Of a stretch of 64,000 nt of DNA, positions 59,501-64,000 are shown in pieces. Under the pieces are notes generated by a model, which had not been told where the DNA came from, ran no database searches, and worked only from the letters and a program-made list of their open reading frames with translations. The DNA is taken from assembly GCA_023512835.1 (NCBI GenBank), contig CM042085.1, positions 5,990,062-6,054,061 on the forward strand. The letters run 5' to 3'. The translations under genes and the position numbers were made by a program. Each line of letters opens with the position of its first letter. Position 1 is the first letter of the stretch. The DNA is from Taxillus chinensis (lineage: Eukaryota > Streptophyta > Magnoliopsida > Santalales > Loranthaceae).

Positions 59501-62500
59501 AATATAAGGGAAAATAATATAAAATGAATTATATAAGAAATGTAGATAAAAATGAAGAATGAGATGTTTGATGTTTTTGAAAAATGAACAAATCATATAC
59601 TATTAATGCAGTAAAAAACAGAAATTGTGGGATGGCAATGGCATTCAATTTCATCTGTTATATATGTGAGTGAACGAAATTTGAGAATGAATATTCGTAA
59701 GTTCGAAAGAGCAAGAAGCATGCATTAATCGGATTAATAATTTAAAAGAAAACGGCATCATTAATTAATAATTAATATGAGGGAGTATATATCCATACCG
59801 AGCCGTGGAGATTGAGATTGAAATTTGTTACATGACGACATATATAAAATGGAAAACGGAAAAAGTTTTTTCATCAGAATTAACCGGATTGAAATTTGTT
59901 GTATGACGTGTTATAATTACTCCGCTTAATAATGATTGATATGTAAAAAAAAAATTACTTAGGATTAATTTATTCGGTTTAAAATTAAAACATATGATAT
60001 GTTATATGTATTAAATATCGTCTCATTATTTTTACAGATCATTATTACCAAGCTTTTAACTAAATTATGGGTGTGTACGAATACGAAAAAAAAGGAAAGG
60101 ATCAGATGGTGGTGTGACGTTAATGATGCATTTAGGCTATATATGGTGGCGTTGCAACGTGCGGTGGTCAATGGCGCCGTTGGTTAATTAGGTGGTGGTG
60201 CAACTCTGTGGTCGAGGTAATGATAGTGTTGCGGTGTAGATTGACGACTGGTGGTGATTAAAGAAAGATAGAATATGGGAAGAAATTAATTAATGAAAAA
60301 CTTGAATCAAAATATAACATGGGGTGAAGCCCTTAATTAACATGCAATTGCTCCGGAATCAACAATAAAAGTCCTTTTTTAGTTGGGAGTTTGGGCACAA
60401 CTGATGAAACCCTAAACCTTCCAAAACATAATTAATTAATTAATTAATTAATTTAAAAAAAAATACAAAGTCTTCGTCATTTGATATGTTAAATATATAT
60501 TTTTTTTTCAAATTAAGCTCTTTAAAATAATTTTAAATATTAATTTTGTTATTTTAACAATCCAAAGGTTTTATACTTTCATAATTTAATTATACTATTT
60601 AAAGTATTATTTTTGAAATAACAGAGAGGAGGCAAATATTTTAATATGCACTCCACCCACACTTCGTCTTTCCCACGCGTACTCCACCCACCATTTGGCA
60701 TTGACCACTGAGAGTCCATGCACGATCTAACGCGCTCTCCAGTCTCCACCCACAGTCTCCCCCTACACCTCCTAAAAGGCGATCGTACCAGATCGATTCA
60801 TAGAAGATGATCTCATTCAATGTAAAGCATCGCGCGTTTCGAGGGTTGTGGGCTTGAAACTATAAAACGAGGTTTTATGAATTGGTTTGTGGGTAGATAG
60901 TGTGGTAAGAAAAAGAAAACAAATTTGGATATATATATATATATATATGGAAAGGCACAGAGAAGATGAGGAATCGGCAGAACCCATCCTTAAACCGTGT
61001 TGAAAATTAAGGTGGTGCGGAGCGGAGCGCCATCTGCAACAACAATTAATGTTGTTCTAAATTTCTAATTATGTGGCATTGAAGTTCGACGCGTGGTGAT
61101 GGAACTAACAGACAGACAATGACCTAGCTAGAGAGAGATTAAATTGAGAGATGAGAGGGATTTTGGTAATTGGAGCGAGAAAACCACATAGTCTCGTGAT
61201 AAATTAATGAATAATAGATCTTAATAATGATAGCACGTAACATTTTCACTACATATATATAATATAGCACAAAGGGTATATATGCCAGTCAAGCAATAAT
61301 AAAAATGTGAGAGAAGGCAATCTGGGTGGTGTGGATGTAAAAATCACAATATTATCTGCGATTCACACTATATTAATTGTTTCATTAATTAGTGTTTGTA
61401 TAAAAAATAATTCTGATTTGTCTGAATGAATGAGTAATCACATTAACATTATTGATACTGATATTTTAATTATTATTATCAAATAAATATTGCAAGTTAT
61501 ATTATAATATTAATATCTAACTGTCTGATTAACTTGTTTAGTCAAAAATTTTATATATATATATACACCGAGTCACATCTAGGCACTACGCGAAGTAGGC
61601 TTGAACGGTAAAACTACAATGTCGTTGAAGTCACAAGGGTTTTACTTTAGATGACATGAGTTTTTTTTTACCAATTTTATTTAGATGAATAGAATTACTC
61701 GAGATTACCCAATCCATCTATATTGTTTTGACCAATTTTTTAGCTTCCATGCCTACAATAGCACCGCACAAAAATGCATTTCATGCCATTTGCGGAGTTT
61801 TAAAAAAAAACAAAGCCTTTTCAGGAAACAATTTACCATACAATTTTTATGATTCAAAAAATTTATCATTCATTTACAAATTTACAGTAATGTTTTTTTA
61901 AGATAGGAGTTCTATCTGCCCTAAGACCCTAATGGGAGCAAGATTTACCTATTATATATTCCGTTCATGCTTAGACGGATAGTAAAATTTTAAAATCATA
62001 TCCCGCCCTATGTGTAAATGGGACAAGATATCTTTTCCTATGATAAGGTTAGCGGGGGAAGCTTCATCCGTCGGCTTCTCTCTATTGATCTTTATTGATC
62101 TCTTTTAAGACAAGTTTACCTTTTAGAAGCTCTATGAAACAATTGATAAGGGTGATTCGGGTCCTATCGGCGGCGAATCAATCTATTACTGCCCCCGCTT
62201 AGGCAGAAGATCAAATTTTAACATTGTATTTCGTTTCATATGTAGGCGGAGCAAGATATCCTATTTTTTAATGTGTTTGTGATTGAAGTTCAATCCGCCC
62301 ATATCTTACTATCGTTTTTTATTGGATATGTCCATATGAATAATTTTGAGCTAAATCAAATTTCTACATCATTTTTAACTAAAAAATTATCAAAAATAAT
62401 TTAATTTTATAATAATAAATACCATTCAAAAATATCAAAAATCATATATAATAATATTTAAAATATTATAAAATTATAAATAAAAATTATTAAAATCAAG

Positions 62501-63230
62501 CTGGACGGGCCCAGGTGTCACGCTGCCTATTACTGCTCTTCGTCTCTGTCTGAGTATGGTGTCAAGTTTAAAAATCACACCCCACTTTTTTATGAGTGGA
62601 GTAACCCATCTCGCATAGCAGAGATGAAACAGATAACGGACGAAATAGTAGATGCAAGTATCCATTGGCCTCCCAATCGTGATAATTGTTTTACTAATAA
62701 GAGCATTTTAAAGAAGATTTTACTATAGCATACTATACTCCGTGACAATTTATCATAATTCTGAAAGCAGCGAACTAACTATATGAATTTTTTTTCGTGA
62801 AACATTAGATTTAAGGTTTAGCCGGTCGTTTATGAGAACGTTTGAGAATAAATTTTAATGCATACACTTAAAAAAAAAACCTTTTAAATAAATATTCATT
62901 AGACATGCATGTTTTTCAAAACCCTTTTTTTGTTTTAGGATAGAAAAAAAAAGAGAGAGAGAGAGAGCGTAAACTGTTTTTTTTTTTCATTTTCACCCGA
63001 ATTAGCGATAAAATCATTTCAGCGGGGAAAAAAGGTTCAATATTTCTTGTTAACTGATTTTTTGTTTAATCGTGTGTATGGAGCAAAATATCATATTGTA
63101 TAAATCTAAATAAGTAAATAAATAATAAAGAATTTGATTTTTCAGTTGACTGGAAAGAAATCACTTAACCGAAATTGAACTGCAAATTTTGCCGTAATTT
63201 TCACTACAAATCACACCTGAACGTACTCCA
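59501..63230. other. AT-rich intergenic region with transposon debris
   Basis: No gene recognised. (TTAA)n runs sit at about 60431-60455 and a (TA)n run at about 60930-60949. Segments at about 61900-62330 and 62500-62690 hold repeated GC-richer words (TATCCCGCCC, GGACAAGATATC / GGAGCAAGATATC, ATCCGTC, ACCCATCTCGC) that look like subterminal repeats of hAT-like non-autonomous elements. Ends cannot be fixed. Confidence 0.4.
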
Positions 63231-64000
63231 AAATATTTGGAGAAAAAAAAAAAGGATTCGATTCGAATAACCGATTTTCATTTTGTTTGCGGATGCCTCC
63301 TGCGACGCTGCAGCGAAAGTGTGCGGAAGCTACGACAGTGGGCACGGCCGGGCCGCACGGAGAGCGTACGTCGGCTGAAACTTCGAAAATTTCGGAAACC
63401 CGACAAAAGACCACGGCAACTACTTTCAGTTTTTTTTTTAATAAAAGTAAAAATTTATCGGTTTTTAATTCAGTTAATTTTATATTTTTTTATTGTTCGT
63501 TCAATCCAAAATTATAAAAGTAACAAATGACATTAATTTTATAAAATGTATTAGTTTAGTATTATATAAATATAAATATATACGACGTTAATCTTTTTTA
63601 TATTAATACTATTGATATTTTCACTAATATAGAGATATTAGCATTAATTTTCGTATATAATTTCAAGAAAAAATTTAAATTCAAAGAGGTATGAATGAGT
63701 TACCGAAACCAATAAAATCTTTTAAATATATATTATATTATATTTGATTAATTTTGAATAAATAAAACCTCAATGAAAGGTTTCCTGGTGTGGGACCCAC
63801 ACGTGGACCGCACCCTCTCTTCTCTCCCTCTCTCTGGCCCATTTCTGTACTTGCATGTTGGGTTGGGGCTATTAGTCCTTTATTTCTTTCTTTCTTACCG
63901 AATAAACGTTGTTGCCCAATACTGGAATCGCAAAATGGTCCATAAACCATAATATAATCAATTGTTGTCTTGTCTCCGTCCAGCTAACTACACCGAGCTA
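63231..64000. other. GC-richer patch and right window edge
   Basis: At 63290-63420 a GC-rich patch has two overlapping plus frames without a domain. The final 250 bp (63770-64000) is less AT-rich and contains CT tracts, perhaps the promoter or leader of a gene beyond the edge. No gene is called. Confidence 0.3.

Noticed and set aside
1..64000. CRISPR arrays, bacterial operons, riboswitches
   Set aside because: None seen; the window is plant nuclear DNA, and the tandem repeats are microsatellites or transposon debris.

Overview
This is a stretch of nuclear chromosome from a flowering plant, most likely a eudicot. Its intergenic DNA is very AT-rich. Its genes are GC-richer and many have GT-AG introns. 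The proteins belong to plant families (FAF, PUB U-box ligases, plant GT14 enzymes, MATH/coiled-coil proteins, FAR1), and the repeats are plant types (TRIM, MITE, L1 LINE, Ty1-copia). I see no bacterial, organellar or viral gene block. The species cannot be named from the sequence.

Layout: 1-3.65 kb is AT-rich intergenic DNA. At 3.9-5.2 kb (+) lies an intronless GT14 core-2/I-branching-type glycosyltransferase. At 7.1 kb is a GC-rich hAT-like remnant. At 9.0-10.5 kb a MITE-like unit has been split by a complete 623-bp TRIM retrotransposon with a perfect 5-bp target duplication. At 10.97-13.28 kb (+) is a three-exon secreted Expp1-like protein. At 15.0-16.3 kb (+) is a three-exon MATH plus coiled-coil protein. 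At 17.1-18.5 kb (-) is a 5'-truncated L1-type LINE. At 19.7-24.4 kb (+) is a seven-exon LSG1-type circularly permuted GTPase. Directly behind it lies a second, broken copy of the tail of the MATH gene. At 25.5-26.1 kb is a decayed coding-like stretch I cannot name. At 28.0-35.4 kb (-) is a 23-exon XRN-type 5'-3' exoribonuclease. I could join it in frame from start to stop (1073 aa), but it lacks the usual zinc knuckle and has a TIR element carrying a C2-domain gene fragment in the intron at that place. At 37.7-39.0 kb (-) is a FAF-like protein. The region 39.4-48.2 kb is gene-poor. At 48.35 kb is a FAR1-domain fragment. At 50.5-51.2 kb is a second, older member of the TRIM family. At 52.5-53.7 kb (-) is an intronless U-box/ARM E3 ligase of the PUB20-24 group. 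At 55.3-56.0 kb (-) is a copia fossil. The last 8 kb hold a tandem duplication, a palindromic MITE and microsatellites.

The genes do not form one pathway, as is normal for plant chromosomes. LSG1 acts in 60S ribosome maturation and XRN in RNA decay. FAF and PUB are regulatory, and GT14 and the Expp1-like protein belong to the secretory route. The parts most worth a second look are the XRN gene (missing knuckle, captured fragment, intronic hairpin), the TRIM pair, and the MATH-tail duplication either side of LSG1. Exon borders were placed by eye from splice sites, reading frame and family similarity, with no transcript data.
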